Shown piece after piece: positions 6,484 through 14,329 of a stretch of 35,932 nucleotides of DNA. The stretch covers positions 1 through 35,932 of the forward strand of contig JAFLSR010000023.1 in NCBI GenBank assembly GCA_022510845.1, written 5' to 3'. The notes below the pieces were generated by a model. That model did no database searches. It saw only the letters and a list, made by a program, of their open reading frames with translations, and was not told where the DNA came from. How positions within the stretch are numbered: position 1 is the first letter of the stretch; each line of letters opens with the position of its first letter. This stretch comes from Treponema sp. (GTDB taxonomy: Bacteria > Spirochaetota > Spirochaetia > Treponematales > Treponemataceae). A program made the translations under genes and the position numbers.

Positions 6484-8285
6484 TAACTGGGAAAATTACT
6501 CGCGTTTCAGGTCCGATTGTGTTTGCCGAGGGGCTGGAAGGTTGCGGGCTTTACGATGTTGTGAACGTTGGCGAAAAGCGTCTTATGGGCGAGATAATCC
6601 GCCAGAGCGAGGGGCAGGCGACAATCCAAGTTTACGAGGATGTGACTGGACTTCGAATCGGCGAGAATGTCGAATGCGTTGAGATGCCGCTTTCGCTGCA
6701 TTTGGGGCCTGGGCTTGTTGGCACGATTTATGACGGAATCCAGCGTCCGCTCAAGACCATGTTCGAAAATTCTGACTCGTTTCTTGCGGCTGGCGAACGC
6801 GCGGACGCGCTCGACTTGGAAAAAAAATGGGAATTCCGCGCCGCAGAAGATAAAGACGGAAACAAAATCGCGGAAGGAACTCCGATTTTTCCGGGAATGG
6901 TCTTGGGAACTGTCCAGGAAACTTCTTCGATTTTGCACAAGGTGATGGTTCCGCCTCAGACCCGCGGGCGCGTCCTCAAAGAATTTCTTGGAAGCGGCTC
7001 TTATACTGTGAACGAAAAAATCGCCGTGACGGAACTCGGCGAGGAAATAAAACTCGCGCAATATTGGCCTGTGCGCCGCGCCCGTCCGTATTCGCGAAAA
7101 CTTGGCGTGACAGAGCCTCTCATCACGGGGCTTCGCGTGATTGACGTGCTGTTTCCGCTTTCCAAAGGCGGCACGGCCGCGATTCCGGGAGGATTCGGCA
7201 CCGGAAAGACGATGACTCAGCATTCAATCGCAAAATGGTGCGACGCGGATTTGATTATATACATCGGATGCGGAGAGCGCGGAAACGAGATGACAGACGT
7301 TCTTACGGAATTCCCTGAAATCATCGACCCGAGAACTGGCCGCTCCCTCATGGAACGAACGATTCTCATCGCGAACACTTCGAATATGCCGGTGGCGGCG
7401 CGTGAAGTTTCTCTTTATTCGGGAATCACGCTCGCAGAATATTACCGCGACATGGGAATGGCGGTGGCAATCATGGCGGATTCCACGAGCCGTTGGGCGG
7501 AAGCCTTGCGCGAACTTTCGGGCCGCCTCGAAGAGATGCCCGCCGAGGAAGGATTCCCCGCATATTTGCCGACGCGCTTGGCTGAATTCTACGAAAGGGC
7601 AGGGCGCGTGATTCCGCTTTGCGGAGGAGAGGGAAGCGTCAGCGTGATCGGCGCGGTTTCTCCTCCTGGCGGCGACTTTTCCGAGCCTGTCACCCAGCAC
7701 ACGAAGCGTTTCATCCGATGCTTTTGGGCGCTCGACCGTGATTTGGCGAACGCGCGGCATTATCCTGCCATAGGTTGGATTGACTCGTATTCGGAATACG
7801 CAGGCGAAGTGAAGGAATGGTGGCAGGCGCAAAATCCGAGAATGTTTTCGATAAGGCAGCGCGCTCTCGACCTTCTCAAGGCGGAACAGCGGCTTGAACA
7901 AATCGTGCGCCTCATAGGACCTGACGCGCTTCCTGACGTGGAGCGGCTTGTGCTCACGGTTTCGGACATGATAAAAAATGGCTTTTTGCAGCAGGACGGA
8001 TTCGACAAAATCGATTCGTACTGCGCTCCAGAAAAGCAGATTGAAATTCTTTCGCTGATTGTGAAATTCTACGACAAGGCGGAGCGCGTCATCAAGGCGG
8101 GCGCGCCTCTTTCCAAGGTGGCGTCCCTTCCAGTGCGCGAGGAAATCGTGCGCATAAAAAGCAGCGTTGAAAATTCCGCGCTTGAAAAAATCAAGGAAGT
8201 GGAAGGACATCTCGAAAGTCAGATGGGCGAAATCGAGCGGCTCTACATTTCGTCGCTTGAAGGCGAGCGCAAGGTGGCAATATGA
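6480..8285 (+). CDS. V/A-type ATPase catalytic subunit A, operon 1
   Basis: Subunit A is the ATP-hydrolysing or ATP-forming subunit of the cytosolic head. The 601-residue protein has the N-terminal barrel beginning [16 protein letters not shown] and the A-specific bulge domain (about residues 110-190). The Walker A loop is GGFGTGKT at 237-244 (the second residue, usually Pro, is Gly here), followed by [13 protein letters not shown] with the catalytic Glu, and [18 protein letters not shown] further on. It overlaps both neighbours by four bases (ATGA). The operon 2 copy has the more usual GPFGAGKT loop and many other differences. Confidence 0.96.
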   Translation: MITGKITRVSGPIVFAEGLEGCGLYDVVNVGEKRLMGEIIRQSEGQATIQVYEDVTGLRIGENVECVEMPLSLHLGPGLVGTIYDGIQRPLKTMFENSDSFLAAGERADALDLEKKWEFRAAEDKDGNKIAEGTPIFPGMVLGTVQETSSILHKVMVPPQTRGRVLKEFLGSGSYTVNEKIAVTELGEEIKLAQYWPVRRARPYSRKLGVTEPLITGLRVIDVLFPLSKGGTAAIPGGFGTGKTMTQHSIAKWCDADLIIYIGCGERGNEMTDVLTEFPEIIDPRTGRSLMERTILIANTSNMPVAAREVSLYSGITLAEYYRDMGMAVAIMADSTSRWAEALRELSGRLEEMPAEEGFPAYLPTRLAEFYERAGRVIPLCGGEGSVSVIGAVSPPGGDFSEPVTQHTKRFIRCFWALDRDLANARHYPAIGWIDSYSEYAGEVKEWWQAQNPRMFSIRQRALDLLKAEQRLEQIVRLIGPDALPDVERLVLTVSDMIKNGFLQQDGFDKIDSYCAPEKQIEILSLIVKFYDKAERVIKAGAPLSKVASLPVREEIVRIKSSVENSALEKIKEVEGHLESQMGEIERLYISSLEGERKVAI

Positions 8286-9691
8286 AAGGCATAGAATATC
8301 GCGGAATAAATTCTGTTGACGGGCCGATTGTCGTGGTGAGGCGCAGCGAGAATGTGGCATACAACGAAGTGGTCTGCGTCCGCGACAAATACGGCGAAAA
8401 GCGCACTGGCCGCGTAATCGACATGAACGAGGCTGCTGTCGTAGTGCAGATTTTCGGCTCGACAAGCGGAATCGACTTGGACAATTCTTCGGCAGAATTT
8501 CTCGGAGAGCCTTTGGAACTGCGCGTAGGCGAAGGGCTTCTCGGAAGGATTTTCAACGGACTTGGAGAACCAATCGATGGGTACGGACAAATTCTCTCCT
8601 CGCAAAAGCGGGACGTGAACGGCGCTCCGATAAATCCCTATGCCCGCGTCTATCCGCGCGACTTCATCCAAACAGGAATCTCCGCAATCGACGGAATGAA
8701 CACACTCATCCGCGGACAGAAACTCCCGATTTTTTCAGGGAACGGACTTCCGCACAACCGACTTGCGGCGCAAATCATCAGGCAGGCAAAGCTCAAAAAT
8801 TCGGACGACCAGTTCGTGATGGTCTTCGCGGGAATGGGCATCAAATATGACGTGGCGAAATTCTTTACGGATTCTTTTGAGGAAAGTGGCGTTCTTTCCA
8901 AAGTGGCGATGTTCCTTTCGCTTGCCGACGCGCCGAGCATCGAACGCACGATAACTCCACGTTGCGCGCTCACCGCCGCAGAATATTTGGCGTATGAAAA
9001 GGGAATGCACGTCCTCGTTGTGATGACCGACATGACGAACTACTGCGAGGCGTTGCGCGAGATTTCCACAACGCGCGGTGAAGTGCCAGGACGCAAAGGC
9101 TATCCCGGCTATCTTTATTCCGACTTGGCTGAACTCTACGAGCGCGCGGGACGCATAAAGGGCAGCGAAGGCTCGATTACGCAGATTCCGATTCTCACGA
9201 TGCCCAACGACGATATCTCGAACCCGATTCCCGACTTGACGGGCTACATCACCGAAGGCCAGATTGTCCTTGACCGCGAGCTTTTCCAGCGCGGAATGTA
9301 TCCGCCTGTGGCAGGACTTCCGTCGCTTTCGCGCCTTATGAAGGACGGAATCGGAATCGCGAAGGACGGCCGCGTGATGACGCGCGAAGACCACGCCAAC
9401 GTTTCTTCGCAACTTTTCGCGGCGTATTCGAAAGTCAAGAGCATCCGCAACCTCGCGGCAATCATAGGCGAAGAGGAACTGGGCGAACTCGACAAGCAGT
9501 ATTTGAATTTTGGAATCAGGTTCGAAAAGGAATTCCTCGGTCAGGACGAGCACGAGGACCGTTCCATCGAACAGACTCTCGACATCGGCTGGAAGATGCT
9601 TTCCCTTTTGCCGCGCGAAGAGCTTCTGCGCATAAAGCCCGAATTCATCGAAAAATATCTGCCGAAAGGCGAAGAGGCGGGAAACTCGTAG
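8282..9691 (+). CDS. V/A-type ATPase subunit B, operon 1
   Basis: Subunit B is the non-catalytic partner of A in the hexameric head. The 469-residue protein starts with an N-terminal barrel ([20 protein letters not shown]). It has no functional Walker A lysine: the equivalent place reads [17 protein letters not shown], as expected for B. The later stretches [41 protein letters not shown] and [15 protein letters not shown] are typical. Translation is coupled to A (ATGA overlap) and leads straight into D (ATG 2 bases after the stop). Confidence 0.96.
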   Translation: MKGIEYRGINSVDGPIVVVRRSENVAYNEVVCVRDKYGEKRTGRVIDMNEAAVVVQIFGSTSGIDLDNSSAEFLGEPLELRVGEGLLGRIFNGLGEPIDGYGQILSSQKRDVNGAPINPYARVYPRDFIQTGISAIDGMNTLIRGQKLPIFSGNGLPHNRLAAQIIRQAKLKNSDDQFVMVFAGMGIKYDVAKFFTDSFEESGVLSKVAMFLSLADAPSIERTITPRCALTAAEYLAYEKGMHVLVVMTDMTNYCEALREISTTRGEVPGRKGYPGYLYSDLAELYERAGRIKGSEGSITQIPILTMPNDDISNPIPDLTGYITEGQIVLDRELFQRGMYPPVAGLPSLSRLMKDGIGIAKDGRVMTREDHANVSSQLFAAYSKVKSIRNLAAIIGEEELGELDKQYLNFGIRFEKEFLGQDEHEDRSIEQTLDIGWKMLSLLPREELLRIKPEFIEKYLPKGEEAGNS

Positions 9692-9692
9692 A

Positions 9693-10328
9693 ATGAAGTT
9701 GAACATCGCACCCACAAAGTCGAACCTTCTCGCAATGAACGAACAGCTTGCCAGCGCGGAAAACGGCTACGATTTGCTTGAACAGAAGCGCGAGATTCTC
9801 GTGATGGAATTGATGCACATGGCGGAGCGCGTGAGAATCCTTGAAACGAAAATCGACAAGGCGACGCAGACTTCCTACGCCGCGCTCAAGCGCGTCCTGA
9901 TGAGAGTCGGAGGCGACCGCATAGAACAGATTTCCCGCGCGGTGAGGTACGATTTCCACATCGAAGAAACGAGCGTTACAATAGGCGGAATGAAGTTTTC
10001 TTCTATTTCGGTGAATCCGCCCAAAAAGCAGCTCTTCTATTCCGCGCTCGGATCTTTTTCTTCCTGCGACGAAGTGATTTGCGATTTCTTCGACTTGCTA
10101 ACCCTGCTTACGGAAATGGCTTCAATCAGGACGATAGTTTGGCGGCTCGCAGGCGAAGTGAAGAAGACGCAGCGCAGGGTGAACGCGCTCGACAAGATGG
10201 TGATTCCGCAGACGCGCGAGACAAAAAAATACATCGAAAGCCAACTTGAGGAGCGCGAAAGGGACAACACCTTCGTGCTCAAGGCGTTGAAGAACAAAAA
10301 GAATTCACAGGGGGAAAAGAAATGCTGA
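9693..10328 (+). CDS. V/A-type ATPase subunit D (rotor axle), operon 1
   Basis: Subunit D is the long helical hairpin that turns inside the A3B3 head. The 211-residue protein begins with the family start NIAPTKSNLLAMNEQLASAENGYDLLEQKREILVMELM, in which two-helix heptads are clear, and closes with RVNALDKMVIPQTRETKKYIESQLEERERDNTFVLKALK, the return helix with the conserved V-N-AL-x-x-x-IP motif. It ends 7 bases inside the following Usp gene, a strong coupling signal. Confidence 0.94.
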   Translation: MKLNIAPTKSNLLAMNEQLASAENGYDLLEQKREILVMELMHMAERVRILETKIDKATQTSYAALKRVLMRVGGDRIEQISRAVRYDFHIEETSVTIGGMKFSSISVNPPKKQLFYSALGSFSSCDEVICDFFDLLTLLTEMASIRTIVWRLAGEVKKTQRRVNALDKMVIPQTRETKKYIESQLEERERDNTFVLKALKNKKNSQGEKKC

Positions 10329-10828
10329 AACCTTTGGTTCACAATGTTCTGGTGTCCATAAACGGCTCTGAATCTTCTACGCACGCCGCCATGTACGGAA
10401 TCCTCATGGCAAAGCAGCAGCACGTCAACTTGAAATTCGTATGCGTCGTTGACACGGCAACCCTCAAACGCCTTACGATAAGCCATTTTTTGCTGGAAGA
10501 AGAAAACGCAAGTTTCGCACAGAATCTCCGTGCCGACGGACAGAAATATTTGGACTACGCGATGATGCTCGCAAAGAAAAAGGGCGTAAAGGCTCAGGCG
10601 GAGCTTCTCGAAGGCTCGGTCTGGGGCGAAGTGATAAGCGCGGCCGACAATTTCAAAGCGGAACTCATCCTGATAGGCGGAAGCGGAGCGCAGGACGCAA
10701 GCCGCACCGTGACATCCGGTTCAAAGGGGCACTTTTCACTTGTGGACAAGGAAATCATAATGAACTCGCATTGTTCCGTTATGGTCGTCCGCGAGCCTCA
10801 AATTGAACAACTGTTCAGAATAGCATAG
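10322..10828 (+). CDS. UspA-like universal stress domain protein
   Basis: This 168-residue single-domain protein of the universal stress family has the alpha/beta Rossmann-like fold. The opening strand is VHNVLVSINGSESSTHAAMYGILMA and the late strand AELILIGGSG. The following loop, GGSGAQDASRTVTSGSKG, resembles the ATP-binding G-2X-G-9X-G pattern only loosely, so nucleotide binding is uncertain. The C-terminus HCSVMVVREPQ matches the last strand. The start lies inside the end of subunit D, with GGGGG as ribosome site, so it is translated together with the ATPase. A role in monitoring the ATPase or energy state is plausible but is inference. Confidence 0.82.
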   Translation: MLKPLVHNVLVSINGSESSTHAAMYGILMAKQQHVNLKFVCVVDTATLKRLTISHFLLEEENASFAQNLRADGQKYLDYAMMLAKKKGVKAQAELLEGSVWGEVISAADNFKAELILIGGSGAQDASRTVTSGSKGHFSLVDKEIIMNSHCSVMVVREPQIEQLFRIA

Positions 10829-10843
10829 ACTAAAATCGAAATT

Positions 10844-11608
10844 ATGGAAGACTGCTGGAAGATTCTCGGAATAAGGCGCGACGCGACACTCACCGAAATT
10901 CGCAGGGCGTACAGAAAGCGCGTCAAGGAACTTCATCCCGATGTTTCTGGAAACCCCGGGACATCGGAAGAATTCCGCCGCGTAGTGCGCGCCTACGAAA
11001 TTCTCACCGACGAGCGCACAAGGAAAATTTTCGATTCGAGTTTCAGCGACCATTTCCGCCGCCGCAAGGTCAAGTCGTGGGATTACCGCGAATGGCTTTT
11101 GGAACGCCACGACGACGAGAGCCGCGCAAAACTCATCCTGTTCGACCTAACCCACGCGAGGGAAAGCGATGCCGTGGCGGAATACAAGCGAATGCGAACG
11201 GAACGCTCTTCGTTCACTCTCAGAAGATGGTTCACAAAAGAAGAATTCATGGACTACGCATTCATACTGTGCGAGGAAATGATTCTGCGCGAGGAATACT
11301 ACGATGCCGCAATGCTTTTGTGCCAGATAATCGAGCTTGAGTTCAAGTACGAATATTTCAGGCTTTTTTTTCCAGAGGTTCTCGCGCTTTTTCGGAACAT
11401 CATGCGAAGGCACATCGAAGGAAAAATCAGCGACGAACTTGCATTGGATTTTTTCGAGAACGCCTTGGAACTGAAACTCGGCAAATCTGACGACGCGTTC
11501 ATATTGCACAAGATGGGAGAAATCTACGCGCGAATAGGCGACGGACGCACAAGCAAGATTTGCCATGACGAGGCGGAAAGAATCGAATCCGAATATGAAT
11601 ATAAATAG
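10844..11608 (+). CDS. J-domain (DnaJ-like) protein with a novel helical C-terminus
   Basis: The first 70 residues are a J domain, the part that stimulates the ATPase of DnaK. WKILGIRRDATLTEIRRAYRKRVKELHPDVSG carries the essential HPD at residues 31-33. The remaining 180 residues have no G/F region, no zinc fingers and no DnaJ C-terminal domain. They are acidic and helical (for example EYYDAAMLLCQIIELEFKYEYFRLFFPEV, then KLGKSDDAFILHKMGEIYARIGD, which resembles a TPR hairpin). It is therefore not DnaJ itself but a specialised co-chaperone. It starts 15 bases after the Usp gene, probably as last gene of operon 1. Confidence 0.85.
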   Translation: MEDCWKILGIRRDATLTEIRRAYRKRVKELHPDVSGNPGTSEEFRRVVRAYEILTDERTRKIFDSSFSDHFRRRKVKSWDYREWLLERHDDESRAKLILFDLTHARESDAVAEYKRMRTERSSFTLRRWFTKEEFMDYAFILCEEMILREEYYDAAMLLCQIIELEFKYEYFRLFFPEVLALFRNIMRRHIEGKISDELALDFFENALELKLGKSDDAFILHKMGEIYARIGDGRTSKICHDEAERIESEYEYK

Positions 11609-11636
11609 CGAAATTGTGAACCAGCGTTTGGAAACT

Positions 11637-11708
11637 GGCGGAGAATTTTGCCGCCAATTTCATCGCGATTTTCGCTTCATTTCAAAAATCGTGTTTCAAG
11701 AAATGAAG
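11637..11708 (+). promoter_or_regulatory. Stem-loops with pseudoknot-type arrangement between the J-domain gene and map
   Basis: The 140-base gap holds GGCGG (11637-11641) with CCGCC (11651-11655), possibly the terminator of operon 1. It is followed by two interleaved perfect stems: CGATTTT (11666-11672) with AAAATCG (11685-11691), and CTTCATTTC (11675-11683) with GAAATGAAG (11700-11708). The first arm of the second stem lies in the loop of the first, the order needed for an H-type pseudoknot. Function is unknown; it may be a terminator or a leader of map. Confidence 0.4.
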
Positions 11709-11748
11709 GGAAAAAACTTTTTCATCGCTTGAAATCAGGAGAACTTTT

Positions 11749-12522
11749 ATGATACGAATCAAAAACGAAAAGCAGATTGAAGGCATCCGCCGCTCGTGCC
11801 ACCTGCTCGCCGATATGTTCAACGAAGTGATTCCGCAGGTGAAGGCGGGAATGTCCACCAAGGACATCGACAATTTGTGCAAGAATTTCATCGTTTCGCA
11901 TGGCGGAAAGCCGGCTTGGTATCGCGAGGATTTCCCGGGCGCGGCGTGCATTTCCGTGAACGAAGAAGTGATTCACGGCGTTCCTTCCAAGAAAAAAATC
12001 ATCCGCGACGGCGACCTCGTTTCGATAGACGTGGGAATCGACCTTGGAGGCTACATAAGCGATTCCACGCACACTGTCCTTGTTGGAAACGTTCGTCCCG
12101 AATGGCGAAAACTCGACGACGTGGCGCGGGAATGCCTTGCGGCGGGCATTCAGGCTTGCAAGGCAGGGAACCGCATCAGCGACATAACGAAAGCGGTCTA
12201 CGAAATCGCGCACAAAAAGAACGGCTACGGCGTGGTCTACGAGTATTGCGGGCACGGCGTGGGGCTTGACGTGCACGAAGATCCTACGATTCCGAACAGT
12301 CCGCGCGGACGCGATTCCAATCCGAGAATTCAGCCCGGAATGGTACTCGCTATCGAGCCGATGATAAACCTTGGAAGCGATGAAGTGGAACTTTTGGACA
12401 ACGGCTGGACTGTTGTCACGGAGGACGGGCTTTGCAGCGCGCACGAAGAGCACACTGTGGCAGTCTTCGCAGACCACACGGAAATCCTCACCGCGCTTGA
12501 CTGGCGCAACACCTCAGTGTAA
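11749..12522 (+). CDS. map: Methionine aminopeptidase, type I
   Basis: This cytosolic metalloenzyme removes the initiator methionine from new proteins. The 257-residue protein is a single pita-bread domain with all metal ligands present: Asp94 (SIDVG), Asp105 (SDSTHT), His169 (GHGVGLDVHE), Glu203 (AIEP) and Glu234 (EEHTVAVF), plus the catalytic His76 (VIHGVP). No SH3-like or zinc-finger N-terminal extension is present, as in Escherichia coli. An AGGAG site stands 7 bases before the ATG. A structured gap separates it from operon 1, so it is probably transcribed separately, though no clear promoter was found. Confidence 0.96.
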   Translation: MIRIKNEKQIEGIRRSCHLLADMFNEVIPQVKAGMSTKDIDNLCKNFIVSHGGKPAWYREDFPGAACISVNEEVIHGVPSKKKIIRDGDLVSIDVGIDLGGYISDSTHTVLVGNVRPEWRKLDDVARECLAAGIQACKAGNRISDITKAVYEIAHKKNGYGVVYEYCGHGVGLDVHEDPTIPNSPRGRDSNPRIQPGMVLAIEPMINLGSDEVELLDNGWTVVTEDGLCSAHEEHTVAVFADHTEILTALDWRNTSV

Positions 12523-12581
12523 CCATTTTGCCTGCCGCAGTTTTTTTATAAGAAGGCGCGAAATATACGACGCGACTTTTT

Positions 12582-12680
12582 AACTCGACATCGCAGGAAA
12601 CTTCAGATTTCGAGAATGACGAGTTCGCCTGCATTAGCAGGCAAGTAAATAAGCGAGTTTTTGCAAAGCCAAAAACTCGT
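12582..12680 (-). repeat. Third, inverted member of the structured repeat family
   Basis: Read on the minus strand, this stretch follows the order of the 142-bp units in the F-E gap. It holds a hairpin CGAGTTTTTG (12654-12663) with CAAAAACTCG (12670-12679), the flanking AATAAG, a small GC hairpin (GCCTGC-atta-GCAGGC, 12627-12642; in the F-E copies CTCGCG-tg-CGCGAG), then an outer stem AACTCGACAT (12582-12591) with ATGACGAGTT (12616-12625). The TTAAAATCAG stem is missing. It lies in the 223-base gap between map and the HtrA gene. Confidence 0.65.
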
Positions 12681-12745
12681 GGTAAAATGCGCCGCGCCAA
12701 ATTAGCGGCTCATTTAAAATGTTATATTTTAGTCAGGAGCGGTTT

Positions 12746-14221
12746 ATGAAAACTACGACAAAAAATGTAATTACAACGGCGTTTGCCGCGGTCCTTTCGT
12801 TAGGGCTGATTTCATTCTCATGCGCCGGAAAATCTTCTGCGCAGCGCGGCGCGAACACGGCGTTCGCGGACACTTCTCCCTCGGCGAAAATTCCCGAGGA
12901 CTCGCTCAAAGTCTTGGAAGCGATGCAGAACGCGTTCCGCTCGATTTCCGCGCAGGTTCTTCCGTCGGTCGTCGAGGTGGATGTCACCGAAAAAAAGACT
13001 CGCCCAGCCAATCCTTTCGGCGATTTTCCGTTCCGATTTTTCGGAATTCCGCAGGGAAACGAAAGCCGCGAATATGAGCAGCAAGGTCTCGGCTCGGGCG
13101 TAATCATCCGCCGCGACGGAAAAAAATACTATGTGCTCACGAACAACCATGTGGCAGGAAAGGCGACGGAGATTTCCATAAAACTGAACGACGGACGCAG
13201 ATTTGACGGAAAACTCGTAGGCGCGGACGAGCGCATGGACGTCGCGTTGGTTTCATTCGAAGCCGACGACAATTCGATTCCGGTCGCGGTTTTGGGCGAC
13301 AGCGACAGCGTTCAGGCTGGCGATATATGCTTCGCGATGGGCGCGCCGCTCGGCTACAGCCAGTCGGTCACAGAAGGAATTGTCAGCGCCACGGGAAGAA
13401 GCGGCGGGCAGATTGGCAACATCAACGACTTCATTCAGACGGACACGGCGATAAACCAGGGAAATTCAGGCGGACCGCTTTTGAACATCTACGGCGAAGT
13501 GATTGGAATAAACACATGGATTGCGTCGCAGTCGGGCGGAAGCCAAGGCTTGGGATTCGCGATTCCAATCAACAACATCAAGCACGCCATCGATGAATTC
13601 ATCGCGAACGGAAAGGTGACTTATGGATGGCTCGGCGTGAGCCTCGTTGAAATGAACGACGATGTAAAAGCCTCGCTCGGAGTCAAAGGCAAGACAGGCG
13701 CGTTCGCCTCGCAGATTTTCGTGAATTCCCCGGCGTTCAAAGGCGGATTGCAGGCGGGCGACTACATAATCGAACTGAACGGACGCGCAGTTAAAAACGT
13801 GGATCAACTTGTGCGCGATGTGGGAAGTCTTCCTGCAAACAAAGACGCTTCATTCAAAGTGATTCGCGGCGGAAAGGAAGTTTCGCTCACTGTCCGCATC
13901 ACCGAGCGCACGAAGGAAGTTTCTTCGGACAACGCGAAACTTTGGCCCGGTTTCATTCCGATTCCGCTTACAGACGATGTGCGGAAAAAACTTGAAATCG
14001 ATTCCAATGTGGAAGGTGTCGCGGTAACGAACGTCCAGCCAAAATCTCCGGCGGCTTCGCTCAGGCTTCAGGAGGGGGATGTGATAACGGCAGTGAATGG
14101 AAAGAAAGTCAAGAATCTTTCGGAGTTCTATGCCGCGCTTGACCTCACGAAAACGAAGTCGATTCAGTTCACGATTACAAGCGGAGCAGGTTCGATTACG
14201 ACAGGCACATACACATTCTGA
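12746..14221 (+). CDS. HtrA/DegP-type periplasmic serine protease with two PDZ domains
   Basis: This 491-residue protein degrades or holds misfolded envelope proteins. A signal sequence (residues 1-25) ends in LISFSC, and Cys26 followed by Ala-Gly suggests a lipoprotein with a relaxed spirochaetal lipobox. The trypsin-like domain has the full triad: His135 (TNNHVA), Asp165 (RMDVALVSF) and Ser241 (NQGNSGGPL). Two PDZ domains follow (about 300-385 and 405-488), the second holding SPAASLRLQEGDVITAVNGKKV. The start at 12746 is chosen because AGGAG precedes it and the signal peptide begins there; an upstream ATG at 12719 would add nine unlikely residues. A terminator follows. Confidence 0.93.
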   Translation: MKTTTKNVITTAFAAVLSLGLISFSCAGKSSAQRGANTAFADTSPSAKIPEDSLKVLEAMQNAFRSISAQVLPSVVEVDVTEKKTRPANPFGDFPFRFFGIPQGNESREYEQQGLGSGVIIRRDGKKYYVLTNNHVAGKATEISIKLNDGRRFDGKLVGADERMDVALVSFEADDNSIPVAVLGDSDSVQAGDICFAMGAPLGYSQSVTEGIVSATGRSGGQIGNINDFIQTDTAINQGNSGGPLLNIYGEVIGINTWIASQSGGSQGLGFAIPINNIKHAIDEFIANGKVTYGWLGVSLVEMNDDVKASLGVKGKTGAFASQIFVNSPAFKGGLQAGDYIIELNGRAVKNVDQLVRDVGSLPANKDASFKVIRGGKEVSLTVRITERTKEVSSDNAKLWPGFIPIPLTDDVRKKLEIDSNVEGVAVTNVQPKSPAASLRLQEGDVITAVNGKKVKNLSEFYAALDLTKTKSIQFTITSGAGSITTGTYTF

Positions 14222-14292
14222 TTTGTGCGGAGTGCCGATGCTCTGTGTCGGCGTGTGTTGATAAGACGAAAAGTTAGGCAACGCAATTTTTG

Positions 14293-14329
14293 CAAGGTCC
14301 TTGCTCAAGCAGGGGCCTTGTCATTTTTT
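14293..14329 (+). terminator. Terminator at the end of the HtrA gene
   Basis: An 11-bp stem with two G-T pairs (CAAGGTCCTTG at 14293-14303 with CAGGGGCCTTG at 14310-14320) and a 6-base loop is followed by TCATTTTTT. It overlaps the stop codon of the convergent M16-like gene (TGA on the minus strand at 14323-14321). The T run lies on the + side, so it mainly serves the HtrA gene. Confidence 0.8.

Noticed and set aside
7224..8465. Open frame of 413 codons on the minus strand opposite ATPase subunit A
   Set aside because: Long antisense frames are common here because of the codon bias of the + strand genes; the protein is rich in Arg, His and Cys and resembles nothing.
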